From assembly GCF_963082655.1 (NCBI RefSeq), contig NC_081553.1, positions 59,843,571 through 59,907,570 of the forward strand: a stretch of DNA of 64,000 nucleotides, in the 5' to 3' direction. Origin of the DNA: Stomoxys calcitrans. Lineage: Eukaryota > Arthropoda > Insecta > Diptera > Muscidae. Each line of letters starts with the position of its first letter. Positions within the stretch are counted from its first letter, which is position 1. Below, piece after piece: positions 55,244 through 64,000 of the stretch. Below the pieces are notes generated by a model. That model had not been told where the DNA came from. It did not search any database and saw only the letters and a program-made list of their open reading frames with translations. The translations under genes and the position numbers were made by a program.

Positions 55244-57286
55244 ATGGAAGTCATACTGAAGTATTCCACTCTTTCGAAAATTGTATGGGACATCAAAAAT
55301 GATTCCAAATCATACACGGAGTCATTTAAGGAACTTGTTTACACTTTGGACCACATATATGGAATAAGGCTAAATAAAGACGCTTTAGACAAACTTGAAA
55401 AATTCTACAAATCATTTGAGAGAAGGTTGCCAGAATGTTCATTCGCAAAAATCAAGTTTTTCAAAATGTATGAGAAGTGGCTGAAATCGGATCTACTTAT
55501 TGAAATTAAACCGCTGATTCCCGGCCGGCCTAGCAAAGCATACGACGAAGTTACGGAGAAAACCAAAAAGAAAAAACAAGAGGAACTATTGGCGGCACAT
55601 CCGCCAAATTTAATAAAAGATACGTTCAAAACAGCATTGTTAAAAACACAACCAAAAAATGTTGGACGAATTGTCGATGTTTTACCATTAGCATCTCCGA
55701 AAAGGGTAAAGAGAATGGTAGAAAGTATTCCAACTCCAAAATCGACTACAGAATTCACGGAGGAAGATGCACTGGCCCTGATTTTGAACCTAGGCCTCTC
55801 AAGAAACAAATACTCAACAATGAGGAAGGCTCTTCGTGAAAAAGGATGGGGTTGTTTACCCTCAAAACATAAATTGTACAACACCAGGACGAAAATGGTG
55901 CCATCAAATATATACGTGGACGAATTAAAAGCAAGAGTGAAACTTGCTGATCTTGTTGAAAATACAGCTGTTAGAATTATTTCTAATTTTACTGAAGAAC
56001 AGTTGAACACATGTAATAATTCCGAAGTGGTTTTGATCAGCAAATGGGGTTGTGATGGATCATCTGGATTTTCCGAATATAAGCAACAAACAGAAATAGA
56101 TACCAACTTCGCATCAATTTTCATGGCATCATTAGTACCATTGAGAATGAGATTGTACAAGGACCAATCTTCATCATCGAAAGAAAATGCATTTCAAGAT
56201 ATATGGATAAATAGAACACCTGGGTCAAAATATTTATGTCGCCCAATTCGGTTTGAGTATACAAAGGAAGACCGGAACACAACACGATCTTTGGTGAACG
56301 AAATAAAGGAAGAAATTGCTGCATTACCCATGATTGTTATAAACCAATTGGGAAGAAATATAAAAGTTTCGTTTCAACTACAACTCACTATGATCGATGG
56401 AAAGGTGGCAAACGCATTAACTGGCGTTATGTCCAATTGGAGATGCAATATTTGTGGCAAGAAGAATGGGCAATTCGAGGACAAGTCTGATGAAAATTTA
56501 GTAAACGAAAATGCGCTCAATTTCGGTATTTCGCCCCTGCACTGTAGAATTCGATTCATGGAGTATTGTTTGCATTTATCGTATGACCTTAAATATCGGA
56601 CTAGCCCTGGAAACCGCGATGTCTCTGCTAGAAACAACCAAGATCTTCACAAAATGAGGCAGGAAGAGAAGAATCGAATCCAGTTGGAGTTTAAACAAAA
56701 GGGACTTATAATAGATAAACCTCTTTACGGATACGGAAGCACAAATGATGGCAACTCGGCAAGGCGGTTTTTTGAGGACCCCGTATCGACATCTAAAATA
56801 ACCGGTCTTGATGAACACTTGCTAAGACGATTCAAAGTGATTTTGGCTGTAATCAATAGCAAAAAGATGATAAATTCAACCAAATTTGAAGCTTATAGTA
56901 ATGACACAAAAAACATTTTATCTGATTTATATTCGTGGAAAGCTTTAACACCGACAGTACATAAAGTCTTACATCATGGCAAGGAAATTGTGGAATACAA
57001 CATACTTCCGTTAGGAGAACTTACAGAAGAAGCTCAGGAATCCCGTAATAGAGATGTTAAACAGTTCCGGCTTTTCAATACCCGAAAGAGCACCAAATTT
57101 AACCAAAATTATGATTTACTTCAATATTTATTGTTATCGTCTGATCCGGTACTATACAGCATCAGAACTAAATGGCTACCAAAAATATGTGACGATATAG
57201 ATAAGGACGATCCCGATGCCATTCAAATTAAAGAGCTTTTAAATTTTGATACCTTAGATTATTTGGTAGAGAATAAAATCAAATAA
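55244..57286 (+). CDS. RAG1-like Transib transposase, intact
   Basis: A 680-residue DDE transposase that would cut at the CACAGTG ends and insert the element, acting in the nucleus. Features I align to the RAG1 catalytic core: the first Asp in CDGSSG (D271; compare RAG1 D600 in CDGMGD); the second Asp in TMIDGK (D385; RAG1 D708); a zinc-binding CxxC pair, CNIC (C401, C404; RAG1 C727/C730) with HKVLHH (H573, H578; RAG1 H937/H942, same 5-residue spacing); and the catalytic Glu in EEAQESRNRD (E599; RAG1 E962 in EGNESGNK, exactly 21 residues after the second His in both numbering schemes within one residue). The N-terminal 240 residues are Lys-rich (KKKKQEE near 108-114) and show no RING finger, unlike vertebrate RAG1. 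The frame has no stops or frameshifts and all catalytic positions are present, so activity is plausible. The ATG follows a possible acceptor site. AATAAA overlaps the end of the gene. Assignment is from motifs, without a database search. Confidence 0.9.
   Translation: MEVILKYSTLSKIVWDIKNDSKSYTESFKELVYTLDHIYGIRLNKDALDKLEKFYKSFERRLPECSFAKIKFFKMYEKWLKSDLLIEIKPLIPGRPSKAYDEVTEKTKKKKQEELLAAHPPNLIKDTFKTALLKTQPKNVGRIVDVLPLASPKRVKRMVESIPTPKSTTEFTEEDALALILNLGLSRNKYSTMRKALREKGWGCLPSKHKLYNTRTKMVPSNIYVDELKARVKLADLVENTAVRIISNFTEEQLNTCNNSEVVLISKWGCDGSSGFSEYKQQTEIDTNFASIFMASLVPLRMRLYKDQSSSSKENAFQDIWINRTPGSKYLCRPIRFEYTKEDRNTTRSLVNEIKEEIAALPMIVINQLGRNIKVSFQLQLTMIDGKVANALTGVMSNWRCNICGKKNGQFEDKSDENLVNENALNFGISPLHCRIRFMEYCLHLSYDLKYRTSPGNRDVSARNNQDLHKMRQEEKNRIQLEFKQKGLIIDKPLYGYGSTNDGNSARRFFEDPVSTSKITGLDEHLLRRFKVILAVINSKKMINSTKFEAYSNDTKNILSDLYSWKALTPTVHKVLHHGKEIVEYNILPLGELTEEAQESRNRDVKQFRLFNTRKSTKFNQNYDLLQYLLLSSDPVLYSIRTKWLPKICDDIDKDDPDAIQIKELLNFDTLDYLVENKIK
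57272..57277 (+). terminator. Poly(A) signal inside the transposase 3' end
   Basis: AATAAA seven bases before the stop codon. With a usual 10-30 nt distance, cleavage would fall just after the stop, before the right TIR, giving a very short 3' UTR. Confidence 0.5.
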
Positions 57287-57334
57287 TACAAAACTAAAAT
57301 GCTTTTTTATTTTGGGAGTAGCTAATATACATAT

Positions 57335-58697
57335 AAACGCACGCCGATGCGAAGTGTTTTCGCTCTAAAACACATATTTTTATTCCAATTTTTTTAAACT
57401 TTGGCAGGAGACCTTTTTTTATTCTAACACATTTGTATTGTAAACCCTGGGCAAATCTATCAATGTTTTAGTGTAGGCCCCATATAAGGTTCCATTTCAC
57501 AAATAGACATTTTTATATAGAGTTTAATGAAGTGTAAATGAATTTTAGAGTAGATAGAATCCGAGTTGAGAAATGTTTTATACATTGTTGGAAAGGTATG
57601 AAAATTTCCTTTACGATAAGGTATGTTGCGTAAATATGGCTATAGTGTGTCATGTGCAATTAGGACAACAAAAACAAAATTTGGGAAATTCGACTTTTTT
57701 GAAAAATTGACTTTTTTATTGCCGGTTCCATAAAATGGAATAGAATAGAGATATTTCCATGATTCTTTTTGTGTTTTGTAGAAGAAGTGTTACCAAATAA
57801 AAGTTTATTTAACATCTTTGCAATAAAATGTGACGTAATACTTGTTTTTTAGCAATGAATATAGCACTACTTGAAAATTGACTTTTTTCAGTATTTTGAT
57901 CGCTACGATCTCATTTATGGCTAGGATATGGCGAGACATACCTTAAAATGTTGGGAACATTTTAAGCTTTCATTTAAGTTCAAAAAAAGCGAAAAAATCC
58001 CCGTGGAACTTTTTTTCCAGTGAGAAACTTTTGAAGTTTAGTAAAAAAATTGGCCATTTTGGTCTTAAGATAACGGTGTTGTTTGATATCGAAATTAGCC
58101 AAATTAGCACTTAAAACTTTTCTTAATACCTCGACTTTGTGAAAATGGAAAGAAATGATAATGCTTTGACGGCCAAAGTTTGCGAAAACTTAAAGGAAAT
58201 GGGAGTATCTTTTTTGAAAAATTTTGCAATTTTTTGACAAAAAAAATATTTTTCATATTGAAAACGATGCCATTTTTAAACCGCCAAAGATATTCACGTG
58301 ATTCCTTTTGTATTTTATGCACACATATGCTGGCATAATTTGTGTGAAGTATGAAGTTTATAGCTTTAAAATTGACGGAGTTATTTAAAAAACACTGAAA
58401 AAAACCAAGGCCAAATAAGTTTTTTAGATCTTGTCAAGCTCTTTCTCTAGAGTCCTAAATCATGTAAATCGGTTGAGTAGATCAAAAGTTATGGCCCCCA
58501 GAAGCTTGGAGAAGTCAAAAGTGGTCAACTTTGACACCCTGTAGCTCACCCTGTATTAAAGATATGGACCAACAACAGCACTTTTCTGAAAGCCTATGTC
58601 CTCCTCTACAAATGTCTAGAACATTTTGTATGGCTAAAATCAACAGATAAAAAGTTGTAGACTTATTTCCAATTTTTTTGCCATTTGGCCCACTGTG
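57335..58697 (-). repeat. Right terminal inverted repeat of the Transib-like element
   Basis: 1363 bp, reverse complement of the left arm with a 68-bp deletion. The junction reads, on the minus strand, AAAAACTTATTTGGCCTTGG, where the left arm has 68 extra bases between ACTTA and TTTGG. The 72-codon frame recurs at 58104-58322 on minus. The outer end is CACTGTG on the plus strand at 58691-58697. Confidence 0.9.
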
Positions 58698-58702
58698 CGA
58701 CC
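58698..58702. repeat. Right target-site duplication CGACC
   Basis: CGACC directly follows the right end and equals 53410-53414. Confidence 0.88.
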
Positions 58703-58861
58703 CGACACTGAATGCACCTATAAGACAAATTGCGCCTACAGAGGGCGCTATCTTCATTCGATTGGTATAAAATTTTGCACAATGATTTCTCTCATGACTT
58801 CCAACTGACTTTATTAAATTTTAAATTTTTTTTTACTCAGTTTGTACATTGAAGTTGCTTC
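58703..58861 (-). repeat. B-type monomer fragment
   Basis: CAAATTGCGCCTACAGAGGG and GGTATAAAATTTTGCACAAT are monomer boxes in minus orientation, followed by a T-rich run. Truncated on both sides. Confidence 0.5.
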
Positions 58862-58863
58862 TA

Positions 58864-59075
58864 TGGGTTGCCCAAAAAGTAATTGCGGATTTTTAATAAA
58901 ACTTAGAATGAACTTTAATTAAATATACTTTTTTTACACTTTTTTTCTAAAGCAAGCTAAAAGTAAAAGCTGATAACCGACAGAAAAAAGAATGCAATTA
59001 CAGAGTCACAAGCTGTGAAAAAATTTTTCAACGCCGACCATATGAAAAATCCGCAATTACTTTTTGGGCAACCAA
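58864..59075 (-). mobile_element. Mariner-like MITE copy 5
   Basis: 212 bp, from TGGGTTGCCCAAAAAGTAAT to TTTTTGGGCAACCAA, flanked by TA at 58862-58863 and 59076-59077. It is slightly shortened near the left end (the TTTTAAAAGAAAG segment is missing) relative to other copies. Confidence 0.85.
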
Positions 59076-59093
59076 TATATTATCGATCTCTTG

Positions 59094-59913
59094 TTTTTAT
59101 ACCCACCGCCATAGGACGGGGGTATACTAATCTAGTCATTTCGTTTGTAACACGCCCCATAAAGTATATATATTCTGGATCCTCTCGACATTCTGATTGG
59201 ATCTAGCCATGTGCGCCCGTCGATCTGTCAAAATCACGATAGCGGTCGAACGAGTAAAGTTACCCACTTGACATTTTGCACAGATACTAAATATTAATGT
59301 AGGTTGCTGGGGATGGCAAATGGACCATATCGGTTCAGAGTTTGATATAGCTCCCATATAAATCGATCTTCCGATTTGACTTCTTAAGCCTCTGGAAGCC
59401 GCAATTTAGCCTGAAATTTTGCATGTAGTCTTCTGATATGATTTCCAACACCTGCGTGAAGTATGGTCCAAATCGGTCTATAACCTGATATAGCTCCCAT
59501 ATAAACCGAACTCCCGATTTGACTTCTTGAGCCTCAGGAAACCGCAATTTTTGTCCGATTTGGCTTAAATTTTGGATGTAGTGTTCTGTTATGACTTTCA
59601 ACAACTTTGCCAAGTACGGTCCAAATCGGTCTATAACCTGATATAGCTCCCATATAAACCGATCTCTCGTTTTGACTTCTTCAGCCCCTGGAAGCCACAA
59701 TTTTTGTCCGATTTGGCTGAAACTTTGCACATGGTGTTCTCCTATGACCTATAATAATTGTGTTAAGTGCGGGTAAAATCGGTCCATGTTCGGTTTCTAG
59801 AAGGTTTAATGTTGCTGGCTTGACAAAAGTTTGGTATATAGAATAAAATTATGAAACCCTTGGGTGGGTTCCCAAGATTCGGCCCGGCCAAACTTATCTC
59901 GCTATTACTTGTC
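59094..59913 (-). mobile_element. C-type DINE-1-like element, complete
   Basis: Left tail: TTTTTATACCCACCGCCATA, GATCTAGCCATGTGCGCCCG, GAGTAAAGTTACCCACTTGA. Three monomers follow with GATATAGCTCCCATATAAAC. The right head is GGTGGGTTCCCAAGATTCGG, CCCGGCCAAACTTA and ATTACTTGTC. Both ends are present. The minus frames at 59136-59730 are monomer artefacts. Confidence 0.75.
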
Positions 59914-60360
59914 TAATCATCATTTCTTCGAAACACTCTCATTGATCACCATTTCTATCACAGTTGCATTTACCGACTCTTTTAAGATTCCAACTCCCTT
60001 TAAGCAGGGTCATTTCAAGGGACAGATTTAACAACGCATCACAAGATTGAACATTTATACTTTAGTTGTATCGATAATCTGTGCGTGTGTTTGTGTATGG
60101 GGGTGTGATAATGACTTGTCGTTGCCTGGTACATCAGAGACGCAATGACTCCTGCGTTTTTTTTACATGTTTCCCATTTGTTTTGAAGTCAGACAAGGCG
60201 GCACACTTGTTTGTTGAGAGTTTTTTGCGTCTACAATTATACAGCTGATTAAAAGCAACAACTATTGCAATGGAAAACCCAACAACGTTGCTAATAATCG
60301 AAAAATTACAAGTGTTTGAGAAATAGCGGCCAAATAAGGCACAGTGGGTGGATTGGGAAA
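59914..60360. other. Intergenic spacer, no gene recognised
   Basis: AT-rich unique sequence with a TGTGTTTGTGTATGGGGGTG patch near 60087. Nothing else supported. Confidence 0.45.
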
Positions 60361-62145
60361 GGAGTTAAAAGTACAAGTCAATGTACAATTTTGTAGAACA
60401 GGATATTGCTCTTTTTGATAGCTATATCCAAATATATAGACCGATCTGAACCATATACGAAGCGCATGTCGAAAAGCCTAAAAGAAGTCACTGTGTCAAT
60501 CTCAGCAAAATCGGATTATAAATTAGCCTATTGCGGACTTTAATGTCTTAAAGATGGGTCTTTATGGAAGCTATATTCAACTCTGAACCGATCTGGGCTA
60601 AATTAAAGAGGGATGTCGAAGGGTCTTATATAACTCACTGTCCCAAATTTTGGCAAAATCGGACAATAAATGAGTCTTGTATGGGTCCAAGACCTTAAAT
60701 CGAGAGATCGGTCCATATGGCAGCTATATTCAAATCTGGACCGATTTGGACCACATTGCACAAAAATGTCGACGGGAATAATTTAACTCACTGTCCCAAA
60801 TTTTGGCGACATCAGACAATAACTGCGCCTTTTATAAGCCTTAAATCGATAGATAGGTCTATATGACAGCTATATTCAATCTGGTCCGATTGAGCCCAAA
60901 TTGAAGAAGAATGTCGGAGGGCCTAAAACAATTAACTTTTCCAAATTTCGGCGAAATCGGACAATAAATGCGCCTTTTATGGGTCCAAGACCTTGAATCG
61001 AGAGATCGGTCTGTATGGAAGCTATATCCAAATCTAGACGGATCTGAGCCAAATTGAAGAAAGATGTCGAAGGACCTAACATAACTCACTGCCCCAAATT
61101 TTGGCAAAATCAGACAATAAATGGGCCTGTTATGGGCCCAACACCTTAAATCGAGAGATCGGTCTATATGGCAGCTATATCCAAATCTGGACCGATCGGA
61201 ATCAAATTGAAGAAGGATATCGAGAGGGCTAACACAACTCACTGTCTCAAATTTCGGCGAAATTGGACATAAATGAGCCTTTTATGGGCCCAAAACCCTA
61301 AATCGAGAGATCGGTCTATATGGCAGCTATATCTAAATCTGGTCCGATCGGGCCAAATTGAAGAAGGACATCGACACACAATTCACTGAACCAAATTTCA
61401 GCAAAATCGGATAATAAATGTGGCTTTTATGGGCCTTAAACCCTCAATCGGCGCATCGGTCTATATGGCAGCTATATCCAAATCTGGACCGATTAAGGTC
61501 AAATTGAAGAAGAATGTCGCAGGGCCTAACACAGCTCACTGTGACAATTTTTGTCGAAATCGGACAGTAAATCCGCCTTTTATGGGCCCAAGACCTTTAA
61601 TCAAGAGATCGGTCTATATGGCAGCTATATCGAAATCTGAACTGATTGAGGCCAAATTGAGCATGAATGTCGATGGGCCTAATACAACTAACTTTCCCAA
61701 ATTTCGGCGAAATCGGACAATAAATGAGTCTTTTATGGGCCCAAAACCTTAAATCGAGAGATCGGTCTATATGGCATCTATATCCAAATTTGAACCGATC
61801 TGAGCCAATTGAAGAAGGATATCGACACACAGCTCACTGTGCCAAATTTCAGCAAAATCTGAACCGATTGAGGCCAAATTGAACATGAATGTTGATGGGC
61901 CTAACACCTTAAATCGAGAGATCGGTCTATATGGCAGCTATATCCAAATCTGGATCAATCGGGGCCAAATAGAAGAAGGATTTCAAGTGGAACCAAATTG
62001 CAGCAAAATCGGATAATAAATGTGGCTTTAATGGGCCAAAAACCTTAAATCGGCGGGTCGGTCTATATGGGGGCTATATCGAGATATATTCTGATATAGC
62101 CCATCTTCGAAGTTAACTTGCCTATAGACAAAAGATAGTCTGTGC
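60361..62145 (+). mobile_element. A-type element, head and extreme tail missing
   Basis: Starts inside the pre-array region (AAGTACAAGTCAATGTACAA), runs through about ten 152-153-bp monomers, and ends after ATATAGCCCATCTTCGAAGT. The copy spacing of AATCGAGAGATCGGTC between 61149 and 61301 is 152 bp. A monomer at about 61855-61905 is internally shortened. The open frames at 60859-61830 on both strands are periodic. Confidence 0.75.
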
Positions 62146-62790
62146 ATAGGATGGAGGGTATACTAATTTCGTCATTCCGTTTGTAACACATCGAAATATG
62201 CGTCTAAGACCTCAAGAATAGATATTCCATTATTGATCGTCCCGACATTTAAAGTCTATTTGGCCATTTCAGTCCGTCTGTCCGTCCTTCTGTTCGTCCT
62301 TCTGTCCGTCCGTGACGCTAACTTTCGAAGGATTAAAGCTAGCCGCTTAAAATTTTGCACAAACACTTCTTATTAGTGTAGGTCAGTTGAGATTGTAAAT
62401 GGGCCAAATCGGTCCATGTTTTGATATAGCTGCCATATAAACCGATCTTAGGTCTTAACTTCTTGAGCTTCTAGAGGGCGTAATTCTTATCCAATTTGGA
62501 TGAAATTTTGCACGTGGTGTTTTGGTGTCACATCCGACAACTGTACCAGGTATGGTCCAAATCGGTCTATAACCTGATATAGCTGCCATATAAACCGACC
62601 TTGGGTCTTGACTTCTTGAGCTTCTAGAGGGCGCAATTCTTATCAGATTGGGCTGAAATTTTGCATGAGATGTTTTGGTATGACTTCCAACATTTGTGCC
62701 AAGTATAGTCTATATCAGTCCATAACCTGATATAGCTGCCATATAAACCGATCTCCCGAATAGATTTCTTAAGCTAGAGGCTCATATAGC
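62146..62790 (-). repeat. B-type element, head missing
   Basis: Left tail: GGATGGAGGGTATACTAATT, GTCCGTCTGTCCGTCCTTCT, TTAAAGCTAGCCGCTTAAAA. Two to three monomers follow (TTCTAGAGGGCGCAATTCTT, CCTGATATAGCTGCCATATA). It ends near 62790 without a head. Confidence 0.7.
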
Positions 62791-63455
62791 CCACTGTTCC
62801 TCATTTCATCTCTTTGGTGTAATGCACTTTTTTCTGCGTCATCCTCCCATCCATTTCATATGAATTTGAACTTTACTTCGTTAATATTGTCGTCGTCGTC
62901 GTTGTGCAGGCTGTGGGATGGTTGTGGCCCATACATGGTTTAGTGGAAAATACGACGTACCATTCGGACAGACTGCCTTCTTATCAATGAATTGGAAATG
63001 TTGCAGAGAAATGAGATGTGAACAAAACCAACAAAAACAAAAGAAGAAACTTAAACCTTTTGCACTTTAATAAGCGCTGTAGTGTGCTCTGCAGTGTGTT
63101 CCGTAATGAGTTGAGCTATGCCATGTTTACGGTTTAAATTTTTATCAAAATTCTCTGAACATGCATTTGTCCATCTGAATTGCACCCTGGTAGGTTGTAA
63201 CGAGAATTTAACGATATCAGCTAATTACTCGCATTTCCTTTATGAATTTACGTAGAAGGTTTATCGCACTTGAAAGCGGAATACATTGATATTCACAGTG
63301 TAGCGTAAAAACGTGTTGGCAAATGGTGAGTGGGTGATAATATGAGGGTGATTTTAAGGTCAGTGCACAAAAGTAAAGGATACGATTGTTTTCTTATCTT
63401 GGAATACGTTTTTTTTCAAAATACCTAAAGAACAAGAAACTTGAATATTTCCTCT
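62791..63455. other. Intergenic DNA, no gene recognised
   Basis: Unique-looking; a (GTC)n patch at about 62890-62903. No open frame of note. Confidence 0.5.
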
Positions 63456-64000
63456 TTTAATACCCTCCACCATAGGATGGGGGTATACTAATTTCGTCAT
63501 TCTGATTGTAACTACTCGAAATATTCGTCTGAGACCCCATAGAGTATATATATTCTTGATCGTAGTGACATTTTATGTCGATCTAGCCATGTCCGTCCGT
63601 CCGTCCGTCTGTCTGTCGAAAGCACGCTAGCTTTCGAAGGAGTAAAGCTATGGCGCTTATAATTTTGCAAAAATACTTCTTATTAGCGTATGTCGGTTGG
63701 GATTGTAAATGGCCCATATCGGTCTATGTTTTGATATAGCTGTCATATAAACCGATCTGGGGTCTTGACTTCTTGAGCCTCTAGAGGGCGCAATTCTTAT
63801 CCGATTGGAATGAAATTGTGCACGACGTATATCGCTGTGACTTCCAACAAATGTGCGAAGTATGTTTCAAATCGGTTCCTAACTTGATATAGCTTCCATA
63901 TGAACCGATCTTGGGTCTTGACATCTTGAGCCCCTAGAGGGCGCAATTCCTATCCGATGTGGCTGAAATTTTGCATAACGTATTTTATTATGACTCTGAA
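63456..64000 (-). mobile_element. B-type DINE-1-like element, cut by window end
   Basis: Complete tail end: TAATACCCTCCACCATAGGA, TAGAGTATATATATTCTTGAT-type box, CATGTCCGTCCGTCCGTCCG, TAGCTTTCGAAGGAGTAAAG. Two well-kept monomers with TAGAGGGCGCAATTCTTATC follow to the window edge. Confidence 0.75.

Larger units (their letters stand above)
53415..58697 (+). mobile_element. Complete Transib-like (RAG1-type) DNA transposon with long TIRs
   Basis: A 5283-bp element with both ends CACAGTGGGCCAAATGGCAA, inverted repeats of 1431 bp (left) and 1363 bp (right), one intact transposase gene, and a CGACC duplication outside. The ends carry the exact V(D)J RSS heptamer CACAGTG and an A-rich tract at positions 19-25. 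Transib superfamily membership rests on three independent signs: the transposase, the terminal heptamer and the 5-bp GC-rich duplication. Most described Transib elements have short TIRs as far as I know, so arms of this length are unusual. Near-identity of the arms and the open reading frame point to recent insertion. Confidence 0.9.

Noticed and set aside
55405..56160. 251-codon minus frame
   Set aside because: Antisense shadow of the transposase gene; no family resemblance, and the plus frame is clearly the real one.
60859..61242. 127-codon minus frame
   Set aside because: A-type monomer artefact, same peptide repeat as in other arrays.

Overview
The window looks like nuclear DNA of a calyptrate (house-fly or stable-fly type) dipteran. 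It is AT-rich, has almost no host genes, and is packed with nested transposable elements. Only one ordinary host gene can be supported: a single-exon, secreted NPC2/ML-domain lipid-binding protein on the minus strand at 27544-28002, with a readable TATA/Inr core promoter and a poly(A) signal. Species assignment is inference from the repeat families and this gene.

The most striking feature is a complete cut-and-paste transposon at 53415-58697. It carries an intact 680-codon gene for a RAG1-like (Transib superfamily) transposase. Both ends are CACAGTG, the heptamer of V(D)J recombination signals, and a 5-bp CGACC target duplication flanks the element. Its terminal inverted repeats are unusually long (1431 and 1363 bp). 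Wherever I compared them, the arms differ only by one 68-bp deletion and one substitution, which suggests a recent and possibly active insertion.

Most of the remaining DNA consists of modular tandem-repeat elements that I label A, B, C, D and F. A, B, C and F share a monomer of about 153 bp. A, B and C have a head (for A, a perfect palindrome AAGTTCGGCC/GGCCGAACTT near the tip) and a tail containing a GACAGACGGACGGACATGGCTAG-like box followed by TATACCC(C/A)CC. This layout resembles the DINE-1/INE-1 (Helentron-related, non-autonomous) elements of Drosophila; that link is inference. In these entries + means palindrome head first. Because 153 is divisible by three, the arrays create long spurious open frames that should not be called genes.

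Other elements: five copies of a TA-flanked mariner-like MITE (about 230 bp, ends TTGGGTTGCCC), one holding a 236-bp nested MITE with a 9-bp duplication and one split by an A element; five tRNA-derived SINE copies, all on the minus strand; two CR1/Jockey-like reverse-transcriptase fragments sharing the same 5' breakpoint; several R1/LOA-like LINE relics; two mariner/IS630 transposase relics; and a perfect (AGTCT)104 microsatellite.

Layout: 1-9.8 kb arrays C, A, D, A (with nested MITEs), D, B; 9.8-15.3 kb gene-free DNA, A, and LINE copy 1; 15.3-27.4 kb arrays with SINEs and MITEs; 27.4-28.8 kb the NPC2 gene; 28.8-37.3 kb arrays around LINE copy 2; 37.3-47.7 kb gene-free DNA, D arrays, a mariner relic and the microsatellite; 47.7-53.4 kb SINEs, MITE, LINE and mariner relics; 53.4-58.7 kb the Transib element; 58.7-64 kb arrays C, A, B.
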